Shown here: in pieces, positions 8,717-17,770 of the stretch
Layout: every line of letters begins with the position of its first letter
How positions within the stretch are numbered: position 1 is the first letter of the stretch
Source: Fidelibacterota bacterium
Lineage (GTDB): Bacteria; Fidelibacterota; UBA8477
DNA length: 26,833 nt
Assembly (NCBI GenBank): GCA_021734045.1
Contig: JAIPJR010000039.1
Span: 1-26,833 of the forward strand
Direction: 5' to 3'
The notes under the pieces: generated by a model
What the model saw: the letters and a program-made list of their open reading frames with translations, nothing else
Told to the model about the DNA's origin: nothing
The model's database searches: none
Position numbers and translations under genes: made by a program

Positions 8717-10366
8717 ATGATGCAAATGACGAGAAATTTTAATAAACGCGGTTTGCCCATGGTAATTCTGATGATTTTGGGAATCTCCCCGTTGTGGGGC
8801 CAACTCATGCGGCCGGTCTCCTATCAGTTAACCGGAGGAGATTCCACGCTGCAGGGCTTGATTGGAAATGGCATCAGTGATATGAAAATGACCGGTGACA
8901 CCGTGTGGCTGGGGTCCGGTCACGGATTGAGTGTGACCCGGGATGGCGGGAATAGTTTCCGCAGTTATTCACGGCAATTTTCTGATATTGGATATGGTGG
9001 TGTATCGGGCTTGACGGTGGCTGGTGACACGGTCTGGGCTGCATTTGCCATTGATTCTCTGGTAGGGGATGAAAATGCCCAGACCGGCGTGGGTATTGCC
9101 CGAAGCCTGGATGGTGGCGCGAGCTGGACGCGCCTTCCACAACCAATGGACACCCTGAAGTGGCATTATATCTACAACGATGCCGGGACACAGATTATTG
9201 ATTCCACGGTGCAGGTTTACTCTACAATTCAGGTATTCGGTCAGGACATTCCGGCTGTGGATGTGGTGACGCCCATAAAAAATGTGACCTTTGATCTGGC
9301 GTATGACGGGAAATGGCTTTGGGCGGCTTCTTTCGCCGGCGGATTGCGCCGGTCCGGAGATCTCGGCGAGACCTGGCAACGCGTTTTACTCCCCTGGGAT
9401 AATGAGGCGCGCCTGGATAGTGGGTTACTGGTAGAATTAGCTCCTCAAATCGCCGCTGACACGGTGGGAACCCGGCAATACACACTGGATCCGGTGTTAC
9501 ATCTGAATCACCGTGTGTTTTCAGTCATTGCCTGGGATGACACGGTATGGGTGGGAACTGCCGGTGGTATCAATGTCTCCAATGACGGTGGTCGTAGTTG
9601 GCGGCACATGAACAGCTCATCCACCAATATGAGTGGTAATTGGGTGGTGGCTTTGCACCGTCAGCAACGCAGTGATGGTCGGGCCGTAAATTGGGCTTCC
9701 ACCGTGACAACCGGTGGCAGCGAGGTGACGGGACTGAGTTATCATTTAGAAGACGAAAGCGAATATTATTGGTATAGCACATTGCCTGGGTTTCGGATTC
9801 ATAATTTTGCCAGTACGGGTGCGGCGATTTATGCTGCTGGTGAGTTGGGATTGTTCAAGTCGAAGGATGGTGACCATTTCGTCTCTTTTCCACCTATCCG
9901 CAGCGCGGATGGTTCCACCAATATATTCAGTGACGCAGCTTACAGCGTGCTGGCCCGGTCTGACGGGGCACTTTGGGTAGGGACGGGTGATGGTTTGGCT
10001 ATTACTTATAATGAAGGATTGACCTGGAGGGTTGAGAAAGCGCAGGCGGAGACCAAAGATCAGGAACTCATCGCTTACCCCAATCCATTTTTTCCGTACC
10101 ACAGCAAACAGCTTCAGGGCGAAGGACATTTGATTATTCAGTACAATGTGCAGGCGGGGGCGTCCGTTTCTCTGAAAGTGTATGACTGGGCAATGTCGGA
10201 GGTTGTGACGCTGCTGGAAGGAGCGACGGCTCCGTTGAACGGTTCGCAGGAATCGTACTGGACCGGCCGGAACAGCGCGGGTCACCGGGTGGCCAACGGA
10301 ACCTATTTCATTCAACTGGAGCAGGACGAAACGGTAACCTGGACGAAAGTGATGGTGATAAATTGA
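8717..10366 (+). CDS. Secreted Asp-box beta-propeller protein with T9SS-type C-terminal domain
   Basis: Predicted surface or secreted protein of 549 residues. ATG codons also occur at 8720 and 8726, so the exact start is uncertain. Residues 1-28 are a signal peptide with likely cleavage SPLWG|QLMR, leaving an N-terminal Gln. Six BNR/Asp-box turns (S-x-D-x-G-x-x-W/F type) are visible: TRDGGNSF (74-81), SLDGGASW (130-137), SGDLGETW (213-220), SNDGGRSW (288-295), KSKDGDHF (381-388) and YNEGLTW (431-437). They indicate a six- or seven-bladed propeller. From about 454, AYPNPFFPY, then VSLKVYD, YWTGRNSAG and NGTYFIQL match the FlgD-like fold of T9SS type A sorting domains. No catalytic residues are recognised. 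It lies 4 bases after the lipoprotein stop and overlaps the next gene by one base (TGATG). Confidence 0.85.
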   Translation: MMQMTRNFNKRGLPMVILMILGISPLWGQLMRPVSYQLTGGDSTLQGLIGNGISDMKMTGDTVWLGSGHGLSVTRDGGNSFRSYSRQFSDIGYGGVSGLTVAGDTVWAAFAIDSLVGDENAQTGVGIARSLDGGASWTRLPQPMDTLKWHYIYNDAGTQIIDSTVQVYSTIQVFGQDIPAVDVVTPIKNVTFDLAYDGKWLWAASFAGGLRRSGDLGETWQRVLLPWDNEARLDSGLLVELAPQIAADTVGTRQYTLDPVLHLNHRVFSVIAWDDTVWVGTAGGINVSNDGGRSWRHMNSSSTNMSGNWVVALHRQQRSDGRAVNWASTVTTGGSEVTGLSYHLEDESEYYWYSTLPGFRIHNFASTGAAIYAAGELGLFKSKDGDHFVSFPPIRSADGSTNIFSDAAYSVLARSDGALWVGTGDGLAITYNEGLTWRVEKAQAETKDQELIAYPNPFFPYHSKQLQGEGHLIIQYNVQAGASVSLKVYDWAMSEVVTLLEGATAPLNGSQESYWTGRNSAGHRVANGTYFIQLEQDETVTWTKVMVIN

Positions 10367-11325
10367 TGCGGTGTTCACTCAAGTTACTGATGGTGTTGGT
10401 GGTGATGCCCTTTGGAATGCACAGCCATATCTCTGGTGCGGTGGGTGGTTACACCGGTACTTTTTTACGCCTGACACCGGATGCTGTTAGTGCCGGCCTG
10501 GGCGGGATAACCCTGTTCGAGGAGGCTTCCGGTTACGCCTTTCTGCACAACCCGGCTGCTCTCACGGAAAGTCAGCGGCGTATTCACGCGGGAACGGTGC
10601 ATCTGCCACTGGATCGGCATCTGTACGGGATTAATTACACCATGGAATTACCACCAACGGCGCATCTGGGGCTGGGTGTGATGAGCGCGGGAACGCGGAA
10701 TATTCCCGGGCGTGATTCCCGTGGATATTACACCGGCGAATTGCAGGACGAGGAGCGGTTGCTGGGGGTTGCCTTTGCAAATGACATCACGTCACAGGCC
10801 ACCGTGGGGGTGACCCTTCAACTGGTACAGCACAAGCTCACCGGCGCTCAGGATACCTGGGATTTGTCAGCCAGCGGTTTTGGCCTTAGCACCGGATTAA
10901 CACTGAAAATGACCCACTCTACAACCGTAGCGGTGAGCCTTCAGAATATCCAATTGAAATACAACTGGAACACCGAAAGTCTCTTCACTTCTGGTCAGGG
11001 ACAAGCCTACTCAGAGCCATTTCCGTTATTGTTAGCGGCGGGATTTCGGCAAAAAACAGGGTCGTTCCAGCTTATGGCTCAGGTAGATGCCTGGCTGGGT
11101 GGCGAAGAATATCAATACCGCGCGGGGTTGATTTATACCGGATTGCGGCAGTTAGCGTTGAGGGCTGGTGCGCAATATATGGATGCGGCATTCTTGCCGG
11201 GTTTCAGCGCTGGGTATCGTCTTCCGGCCGAGTTCGGTCCCCGCATGCAGATCGATTATGGTATTGTTATTGGTGTTCCGGGTGAGGGCGTGCGCCAATA
11301 TATGAGTTGGGAAATGGGGTTTTAA
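10366..11325 (+). CDS. PorV/PorQ-family outer-membrane protein, PorV-like
   Basis: Outer-membrane barrel of the PorV/PorQ family, 319 residues. In studied T9SS systems PorV binds SprA and shuttles clients to the surface. ATG 10366 is preferred over the in-frame TTG at 10363; it overlaps the previous stop as TGATG. A signal peptide covers residues 1-25 (HISGA|VGG). The family N-terminal motif FLRLTPDAVSAGLGG (33-47) is followed by HNPAAL (61-66), equivalent to the usual 'WNPAGL'. The remainder is alternating amphipathic strands ending in YMSWEMGF with a terminal aromatic residue, as expected for a barrel. PorV versus PorQ cannot be settled by eye; being in the sprA operon and first of the pair makes a PorV role reasonable. 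Confidence 0.82.
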   Translation: MRCSLKLLMVLVVMPFGMHSHISGAVGGYTGTFLRLTPDAVSAGLGGITLFEEASGYAFLHNPAALTESQRRIHAGTVHLPLDRHLYGINYTMELPPTAHLGLGVMSAGTRNIPGRDSRGYYTGELQDEERLLGVAFANDITSQATVGVTLQLVQHKLTGAQDTWDLSASGFGLSTGLTLKMTHSTTVAVSLQNIQLKYNWNTESLFTSGQGQAYSEPFPLLLAAGFRQKTGSFQLMAQVDAWLGGEEYQYRAGLIYTGLRQLALRAGAQYMDAAFLPGFSAGYRLPAEFGPRMQIDYGIVIGVPGEGVRQYMSWEMGF

Positions 11326-12203
11326 TGTCATTTATTTTCAAGCTATATGCGTACAACAGGTTTCGTCGCCTGAGTGGATTTATTCTGATGACGCTGGGGC
11401 TGAATCTTTCTGCTGCCGGGGGTGGCTTGGCCGTACTTCAATATCCAATAACTGTGCGTTCCGCCGGAATGGGGCAGCTGCTGGATCCGGCCAATACACC
11501 CACCAGCCTGTACCGATTACCTGACCGCCAGGCGGATGTATCTGCTTGGCAATGGATTAGCGGTGTAAATGGTCTTGCTATTACGGTGAACCGGCAGCCG
11601 GTAGCAGTAACCCTGAATTATTTCAATATCGAAGGTCTTCAGTATCGGGATGACGTGCCTACAGAATTACCCCGCTTTGAGTTCGGATATTCCAACGCCG
11701 CAGTGGGGGTCACCATAGGGCGGGTATTCGGAAAAATCCAAACAGCTGTCAACCTGCAATATCTGTGGGAGCGCACGCTGGATTACAGCGCCGGTGGTGT
11801 GGATTTAAATCTGGCGGCCGCGCTAGATATTGCTGAACGACTATTGCTAACAGGCGGTGTACGGAATGTGGGATTTATGTCTGACTTGAATAGCGAATCC
11901 AGCGAATTGCCTACCGCTGCCTTTCTTCAGGTCGGTTATTCCGGTGACGGACTGGGGATTACGGGAGAATTATCCAACGATGATTTCCCGGTAAAATTGG
12001 GTGGTGAGTACACCTTTCTCTCAATTATTCACCTCTACGGCGGTCTGCAGGTGGGTCGTGATGTGGATGCTGCGGGCATGGATTATTACCCATCAGCGGG
12101 TTTTGAATTAGATTTCCAGACCTTCACACTGGGGTTCGCGCTTCATCAGATAAACCATGTTCTGGGGCCACGTCAATACATTGCACTAGCCTGGCGGTTT
12201 TAG
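11325..12203 (+). CDS. PorV/PorQ-family outer-membrane protein, PorQ-like
   Basis: Second barrel protein of the family, 292 residues. ATG 11325 overlaps the preceding stop by one base (TAATG), with ATGGGGT upstream as a weak ribosome binding site. An upstream in-frame start at 11307 lies inside the previous gene and is not favoured. Residues 13-32 form a hydrophobic export signal after a basic segment (NRFRR). PITVRSAGMG (41-50) is the family's N-terminal glycine motif; it is followed by repeated amphipathic strands and the C-terminal QYIALAWRF with terminal Phe, the usual outer-membrane insertion signal. It is shorter and more divergent than its upstream neighbour, so the two are old paralogues rather than a recent tandem copy. 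It is last in the operon. No strong terminator is seen in the next 199 bases. Confidence 0.75.
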   Translation: MSFIFKLYAYNRFRRLSGFILMTLGLNLSAAGGGLAVLQYPITVRSAGMGQLLDPANTPTSLYRLPDRQADVSAWQWISGVNGLAITVNRQPVAVTLNYFNIEGLQYRDDVPTELPRFEFGYSNAAVGVTIGRVFGKIQTAVNLQYLWERTLDYSAGGVDLNLAAALDIAERLLLTGGVRNVGFMSDLNSESSELPTAAFLQVGYSGDGLGITGELSNDDFPVKLGGEYTFLSIIHLYGGLQVGRDVDAAGMDYYPSAGFELDFQTFTLGFALHQINHVLGPRQYIALAWRF

Positions 12204-12402
12204 CCGAATTTCCCAACACCCAATGGCACAGACCCAGGCATTACAGGCAGTACTTCTTTCATAATACCTTGCAGTTGTTATCCGGGGATGCTTGCCCGCG
12301 GGCTTGACGAGAACGAAGCCGGCCCCGATTGCGCTGCATTAGTGTCCGGTTGAGTTCCCGTATTGAATTTCAGCGGATAAAGTCTTTAATGATGAAATTG
12401 GG

Positions 12403-15400
12403 TTAGTTACCCAGCGCTTCCCGCACCTTTGTGGTCAGGTCATGAATAGCAAACGGCTTCTGGAGAAAATGGATTTCTTCGTCTAAAACCCCGAAGGGTG
12501 AAATCATATTGTCCGTGTAGCCGGACATAAAGAGAACCTTGATGAGGGGGCGTGATTGGGAGAGTTTTTCGTACAGCACCTTGCCATTCATGCCGGGCAT
12601 AATTACATCAGTGACCAATAAATCTATTTCATTATCGGTGGCATCTGAGAGGGTGAGTGCTTCTTCCGCATTCTCAGCCGTGAGGACTTTATAGCCCTGG
12701 TGCACCAGAATATCCCGCACCAGTTCCCGGGCCATCACTTCATCTTCCACCACAAGAATGGTTTCGTTGCCTCCTTTGGCCTCGCTCTTTTTCTTTTTGG
12801 TAGGTTTACCTGACACTGATTCCTCCAGTTGGGGTAAATATACTTTAAATGTCGTTCCGACCCCCGGTTCGCTCGAAGCAAGGATTCGGCCATTATGCTG
12901 CTTGATAATGCCATACGCGGTCGCCAGTCCTAATCCAGTTCCTTTCCCGCGTTCCTTCGTTGTATAAAAAGGTTCAAAAATATGGTCCAATGTCTCACTG
13001 TTCATGCCATGACCATTATCGCTCACGGACAGCACCACATAAGCCCCGGGCTCAATGTCCAGTCCACTTGCCACCAGCGGTTCTTCAACATGGACACGCT
13101 CCGTTTCAATTACGATGAATCCGCCGTCAGCAAGGGCATCCTGCGCATTGCCCGCCAGATTTAGTAACACCTGCTCAATCTGGGACGGATCGGCATTCAC
13201 GCGGGGCAGATCAGGCGCGAGTTTGTAGGTGATTTGAATATCCTCCCGCACGGTCCGGCGCAACATGGTGTTCAGGTCATTTACGACCTGGTTCAGATCG
13301 GTTACCTGCATTTCGATAACCTGTTTGCGTCCGAATGCCAGCAGCTGGGTGGTTAATTCTTTGGCACGCTGGGCGGCGCTGTGGATCTGGTCAAACGTAT
13401 TATGGAGCGGCTCATCTTCTGCCAGTCCCAGCATGGCCATTTCCGAATAACCCAAAATCGGTGTGAGCAGGTTGTTGAAATCATGGGCGATGCCGCCGGC
13501 CAGCAGTCCCACCGATTCCATTTTTTGCGATTGCTGGAGCTGTGCTTCCATCTGCAATTGACGGGTGATATCACGCTTAATGGCTACCAGGTTTACAATT
13601 TTATCTTTACCGTCCACCACTGGAGAAATGGTGGCTTCCTCATCGTAGGTGGAGCCATCGTGCCGGTGCATGGTAGCCCGGCCGGTCCAGCTTTTATGTT
13701 GATCCAGCGCTTGCCGTATGGCTGCAAGTGCAACAGCATCCGCATGATCCGGCTGCAGGTTCCGAAGCACATGCCCCATGCTTTCTTCCCGCTTGTATCC
13801 GGTGATACGTTCAAAAGCCGGATTCACATATAGAACAATTCCTTCGGGATCGGTAATGGCCACCGCTTCACTACTCTGATTGATAGCTGCCTCCAGTCGC
13901 AACCGCGCCTCTTCCGCTTGCATCCGTTCCGTAATATCCACCGCAACACCCAGGAGCCCCACCGGTGTACCCGATTCATCCCGAATCACGGCGGTGGAGA
14001 GGTAAATCGGTACATCTGTGCCATCTTTTCGCCGGTTGTAGAGTTCACCATGCCAGCCACCCTCGCGGGTCTTTTCAAAAATCTCATTATTCATGCTGGG
14101 TGGATTCCGGTCGCTATGCAGAATCGTGGCGTGTTTGCCGATGACATCATCCTGATGATAGCCGTATAATTTGCAGAAGGTGTCATTCACGAAGATGATA
14201 CGGTCATTTAAATCAGTTACCGAAACGCATTCACTGAGATGGCGCAAGGCGTGAGCCATCATGGTGACCTTCTCTTCTGTGCGCTGTCGTTCCAGCGCAT
14301 TCCCGATAATTTCGGCAGCTATTTGGAGGTAATTTTTCTGATACTCAGGGAAGGCATGTTCCTGCCGCAGGGAAGCTAAAAGCAGAAAACCACCCACCTT
14401 CTGATTCAACAACAACGGTGCGATACCAAAGGATTTTGTTCCCTCAGGTGTGAGTTGGTCATACACGCCCAGCGGATCATCTTTAAGTCCGGTAGTGTTG
14501 CTGTAAACGAGAATCTCGCCCCGGGACAGTTGATCCGCGAGCCCGGGATTGCTTTTGGTGTCAACGGATTTCAAGCTCTCGCCAGCGGGAGGCTGGTCAG
14601 TTTCCGACTGCCACACATGCGTTTGGGAGAAGGACAGATTGTCTTTCGAGCGTTGAAATACTGCCACCGAATCCACTTGGATCAGGTCACCTAAATTCTC
14701 CAGTGCGACCTCAACGGCTGCATCTGTATCGTAATGCCCCACAAACGTAGCGGAAATGGCTGATAACAACTGCTCCGCTTTCAGGCGCTGGTTAAGGCGT
14801 TCCTGAATCCGCTTCTGCTGCGATAAGTCCAATGCAGCCCCGATCAAACCCGTTACGGCACCATTCTCGTCAAGGGTGGGCTCCAGTACCAGATTAATAA
14901 AAGCCTTTCCCTCCTCAGCTTTGGTGGTGAGGATTAATTCAGATTGCTGCGGTTTTCCCGTTGACAGGACCTGCTTTTTAAGAGCAGCCACCCTTTGTTG
15001 CTCTATTTCCGGCAATCGGGAGAAAAAATGATCTTCAGGGGTCTCCTCCAGATTGTCCCCGTTACCTTCGGGATCATACATCCAGGTGTAATTCAGATCA
15101 GCGTCCTGGGAGAACACCAAAATTGGAACATGGCGCAGTGCCACCCGGAATCGTGTTTCACTCTCCTGGAGCGCCAGCATGGATTTCTTCAGCGGGGTAA
15201 TGTCGTGTTCGATGCCCTGAACACCGATTTGCCGGCCATTCTCGTCCAAGATTGGCCCCCAGCTCCCGCGAAACCAAAACCACTGGTTATGGACATTTCG
15301 CATTCGGAATTCCACATTTTCGAATGCCTCCCCGTGAAACGCCCGGTCCCAAATTTCCAGCAACCTTTTCTTATCATCAGGGTGAAACCATTCAACCGCC

Positions 15401-16533
15401 TGTATTTTCTGTAATTCCCGGAAAGAGAGGCCGGAAAGTTTTTCCAAAGCTGAGTTAGCGAACACCAGATTTTGATCCATGTCGTAGGCAAAAAGAGCAT
15501 CCTGGGTTTGGGCGGCTATAAGACTCAGGCGTCGCTCCGTGAGATCCAGCGCTTCGGTGGCGGCATCCCGCTCTTTCAATACCCGGATCAATCGGTCGCG
15601 CTCATGGCGTAATTTCCGCCAGCTGAAGAATCCCACAATGACCAGCGTCAGCAGAATCGCAGCAATCACAGCTGACGTGATAAAGATGCGCATTTCGCGC
15701 CGGGAGTAGAGGGCGAAGGGATTCTCGCCGAACCATTTTTCATAAATGCGTGACAAGGTGCCGTTGGTACCCAGTTGGGTAATGGCGTGATTCAATTGCA
15801 AGGAGAGCGCTTTATCGCCGACCTGAACTGCCATATGCACCCGAATGGTGCGCAGTGGAATTTCCGAAAAGGTAATCTGATTCATCAGATTCAGCACGTT
15901 TAGCAGGTAATAGCCCACTTCCCGGATGTATATGACAGCATCCACCTGATGATTGGCCAGTTGGGAGAATGCCTCTTCAGCCGAATGGACCGAGACCTGA
16001 TCAATCCGTGGAATGGAAGCGATAAAGTTGTCGGAAATGGTCGATTGAATGGTGGCTATCCGTTGCCCCCGTAAGCTCTCAAGGGAGTTATAATCCCCAT
16101 CCTCCCGGCGACTAAAGATGACTTCGTCCACCTGGAGGTAGGGTGTTGTAAATTCCATTTCTCCGATCCGCTCAGCAGCAAATCCCACCATGGCCACCAC
16201 ATCAATCTCACCTCGCTTCAGGGCTTCTATTCCCGCCGGCACATTGACCAGTGGGGTATCGATTGTGGTAATTTTGAGATAGTCAGCTGCAGCAGTGAGC
16301 ACATCATGGGAGAGGCCGGTGATTTGATTTTCGCTGTCAAGATAGGCCAGGGGTGCCCGATCCACAGGAAAGCCCACCCGTAGGATATTGGGTACCGAAT
16401 TATCGAACAGCGAATCCCCCACGGGCTGGCTTCCACCCGTCGTGGTGAGCACCAACGTTAGAACGCTAACAATTACGAGAATTCGCCCAAAAGGAATGGA
16501 CTTGGATATGGATGGTAATGACGTCTTTTTCAT
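12403..16533 (-). CDS. Hybrid sensor histidine kinase: SBP_bac_3 sensor, four PAS, GAF, HisKA, HATPase, receiver
   Basis: Inner-membrane sensor of 1376 residues. The frame extends to a TTG at 16584, but ATG 16533 starts a clean signal peptide (MKKTSL..., likely cut at TTGGS|QPVG). Order: periplasmic family-3 solute-binding domain (about 48-272), transmembrane helix (about 281-303), PAS/PAC (341-455), a second PAS-like segment (457-580), GAF (585-735), PAS (760-867), PAS (878-990), then HisKA with AGGIAHDFNN (phospho-acceptor H1017). The HATPase has NLAGNAQDAL, DNGHGM, FEPFYTTK and GKGTGLGLA, and a C-terminal receiver has LLVTDVIMPG (D1309). All catalytic residues are intact. The ligand is unknown; the sensor class commonly binds amino acids or other small solutes. 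There is no DNA-binding output domain and no adjacent regulator, so the phosphorelay partner must be elsewhere. No convincing Shine-Dalgarno precedes the start. Confidence 0.92.
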   Translation of the reverse strand: MKKTSLPSISKSIPFGRILVIVSVLTLVLTTTGGSQPVGDSLFDNSVPNILRVGFPVDRAPLAYLDSENQITGLSHDVLTAAADYLKITTIDTPLVNVPAGIEALKRGEIDVVAMVGFAAERIGEMEFTTPYLQVDEVIFSRREDGDYNSLESLRGQRIATIQSTISDNFIASIPRIDQVSVHSAEEAFSQLANHQVDAVIYIREVGYYLLNVLNLMNQITFSEIPLRTIRVHMAVQVGDKALSLQLNHAITQLGTNGTLSRIYEKWFGENPFALYSRREMRIFITSAVIAAILLTLVIVGFFSWRKLRHERDRLIRVLKERDAATEALDLTERRLSLIAAQTQDALFAYDMDQNLVFANSALEKLSGLSFRELQKIQAVEWFHPDDKKRLLEIWDRAFHGEAFENVEFRMRNVHNQWFWFRGSWGPILDENGRQIGVQGIEHDITPLKKSMLALQESETRFRVALRHVPILVFSQDADLNYTWMYDPEGNGDNLEETPEDHFFSRLPEIEQQRVAALKKQVLSTGKPQQSELILTTKAEEGKAFINLVLEPTLDENGAVTGLIGAALDLSQQKRIQERLNQRLKAEQLLSAISATFVGHYDTDAAVEVALENLGDLIQVDSVAVFQRSKDNLSFSQTHVWQSETDQPPAGESLKSVDTKSNPGLADQLSRGEILVYSNTTGLKDDPLGVYDQLTPEGTKSFGIAPLLLNQKVGGFLLLASLRQEHAFPEYQKNYLQIAAEIIGNALERQRTEEKVTMMAHALRHLSECVSVTDLNDRIIFVNDTFCKLYGYHQDDVIGKHATILHSDRNPPSMNNEIFEKTREGGWHGELYNRRKDGTDVPIYLSTAVIRDESGTPVGLLGVAVDITERMQAEEARLRLEAAINQSSEAVAITDPEGIVLYVNPAFERITGYKREESMGHVLRNLQPDHADAVALAAIRQALDQHKSWTGRATMHRHDGSTYDEEATISPVVDGKDKIVNLVAIKRDITRQLQMEAQLQQSQKMESVGLLAGGIAHDFNNLLTPILGYSEMAMLGLAEDEPLHNTFDQIHSAAQRAKELTTQLLAFGRKQVIEMQVTDLNQVVNDLNTMLRRTVREDIQITYKLAPDLPRVNADPSQIEQVLLNLAGNAQDALADGGFIVIETERVHVEEPLVASGLDIEPGAYVVLSVSDNGHGMNSETLDHIFEPFYTTKERGKGTGLGLATAYGIIKQHNGRILASSEPGVGTTFKVYLPQLEESVSGKPTKKKKSEAKGGNETILVVEDEVMARELVRDILVHQGYKVLTAENAEEALTLSDATDNEIDLLVTDVIMPGMNGKVLYEKLSQSRPLIKVLFMSGYTDNMISPFGVLDEEIHFLQKPFAIHDLTTKVREALGN

Positions 16534-16664
16534 TTCAATAGGTGCCGGTTGTTTCCCCGGTGGGAACGTTACACCGATTGTCAAAAGCGCTGTGTGTCGT
16601 TCGTTTGGCGGGTAGCACGACCCGGAAGAAATACCCTCACCGTAAAATATAAGGTGCGCGGATT

Positions 16665-17651
16665 CTAATGAACCTTGTATTTTTCAGAAACAAGGTTCAG
16701 CAGATCCAGATCTTCCCGTGTCAGGGTAAAATCCATAACACCGGCATTTTCCGCTGCCTGGCGGGGTTTGGATGCACCGGGGATGGCGACAATGGTTTCA
16801 CCATGAAAATGGATGACCCAATTCAGGGCAACCTGGCCCGGGGTCACGCCATATTTTTCCGCCAGTTTCTCCAGATGTGCTACCACCGGACCGCTCTCCG
16901 CAAGTCCGGATTTTTTAAAAGCTGAGAGGAATTTTCGTGGTCCCTGGCGGGTCTTGATTAAGTCAGGATTGTGATGGAATTTTCCCGTGAGTACGCCCTG
17001 AGCCAAGGGTGAGTAGGCAATGATAGTCGTACCCAGCGATTTGGCCATCTCCAAAATCCCATTCGTCTCAATCCGCCGGTCCAGCAGACTGTATTTCACC
17101 TGATTGGATGCCAGTGTCAACCCGCGCGAGGCGAGGGTTTCCGCAGCTTTTTCCATTGCCCGGGCGGAGAAATTGCTCACCCCGATGCTGCGAATGTGGC
17201 CCGCCGCCACTAAATCAGCCATGCGATGCATCTGGGCACTCACACCCGAAAAACTATAGGGCTGGTGCACCTGATACAAATCGATAGGGTAGCCCTGCAG
17301 GAACTTCAAGCGGTTGTCGATGGTTTTGGGGATATTCCCGCTGGTACGGAACAGTGGCCACCATTTGGTGGCGATTTTAATCTTGCCGGGTTCAGCGCCC
17401 AGCTCCAATAGAGCATTGGATAGGGCCTGCTCTGAATTGCCCCAGCCATAGGCTTCGGCGGTATCGAACCAGTTCACCCCGCCCACCAACGACGTTTCTA
17501 CAATATCGGTCATCGTGGGGGAATCCAGGTTATCCCAGAATTTTCCGGTAATGCCCTTACCGTTGGAAAATTGCCAGCACCCCAGTCCGATAGGTGTTAT
17601 GCGAATCTCTGTCCGTCCCAATGGCCGGGTTTCCCGTGGTTTTATGGTCAT
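16665..17651 (-). CDS. Aldo/keto reductase
   Basis: NAD(P)H-dependent oxidoreductase of the aldo/keto reductase superfamily, 328 residues, cytoplasmic. ATG 17651 is preceded by GGGGG eight bases upstream. The catalytic tetrad is complete: D63 and Y68 in FDTAEAYGWG, K96 in IATKWW, H129 in YQVHQP. Further family features are SIGVSNFS (about 155-162), NQVKYSLLDR, AYSPLAQGVLTGK (cofactor loop) and IPGASKP near the C-terminus. These resemble the AKR group of soluble dehydrogenases rather than membrane-anchored ones. The substrate cannot be inferred. It is transcribed in the same direction as the flanking genes but separated by about 120-130 bases on each side, so it may be its own unit. Confidence 0.93.
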   Translation of the reverse strand: MTIKPRETRPLGRTEIRITPIGLGCWQFSNGKGITGKFWDNLDSPTMTDIVETSLVGGVNWFDTAEAYGWGNSEQALSNALLELGAEPGKIKIATKWWPLFRTSGNIPKTIDNRLKFLQGYPIDLYQVHQPYSFSGVSAQMHRMADLVAAGHIRSIGVSNFSARAMEKAAETLASRGLTLASNQVKYSLLDRRIETNGILEMAKSLGTTIIAYSPLAQGVLTGKFHHNPDLIKTRQGPRKFLSAFKKSGLAESGPVVAHLEKLAEKYGVTPGQVALNWVIHFHGETIVAIPGASKPRQAAENAGVMDFTLTREDLDLLNLVSEKYKVH

Positions 17652-17770
17652 GACTGTAGCCCCCGATTCGTGTAAGTGATTATTATCAGTACAAAAATGT
17701 CAAATCGTATCGTTTGGGAAAATTCTACGGCTTAAGTCGGCTGAAAACCTGTCCCGGTTAGTTTCACCCC

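Noticed and set aside
12294-12303. GCCCGCGGGC palindrome between the convergent genes
   Set aside because: No loop and no T-run, so it does not look like a terminator; too short to claim another role.
12341-12360. AGTGTCCGGTTGAGTTCCCG, vaguely like an insertion-sequence end
   Set aside because: Resemblance is from memory only; no partner inverted repeat or transposase remnant was seen nearby.
16534-16584. Longer hybrid-kinase start at TTG 16584
   Set aside because: It adds a non-conserved 17-residue leader before a normal signal peptide and has no ribosome binding site; ATG 16533 preferred.
17690-17703. TTGACA-like box upstream of the aldo/keto reductase
   Set aside because: A perfect TTGACA is present on the minus strand, but the only TATAAT-like sequence is 12-14 bases away, too close for a normal promoter.
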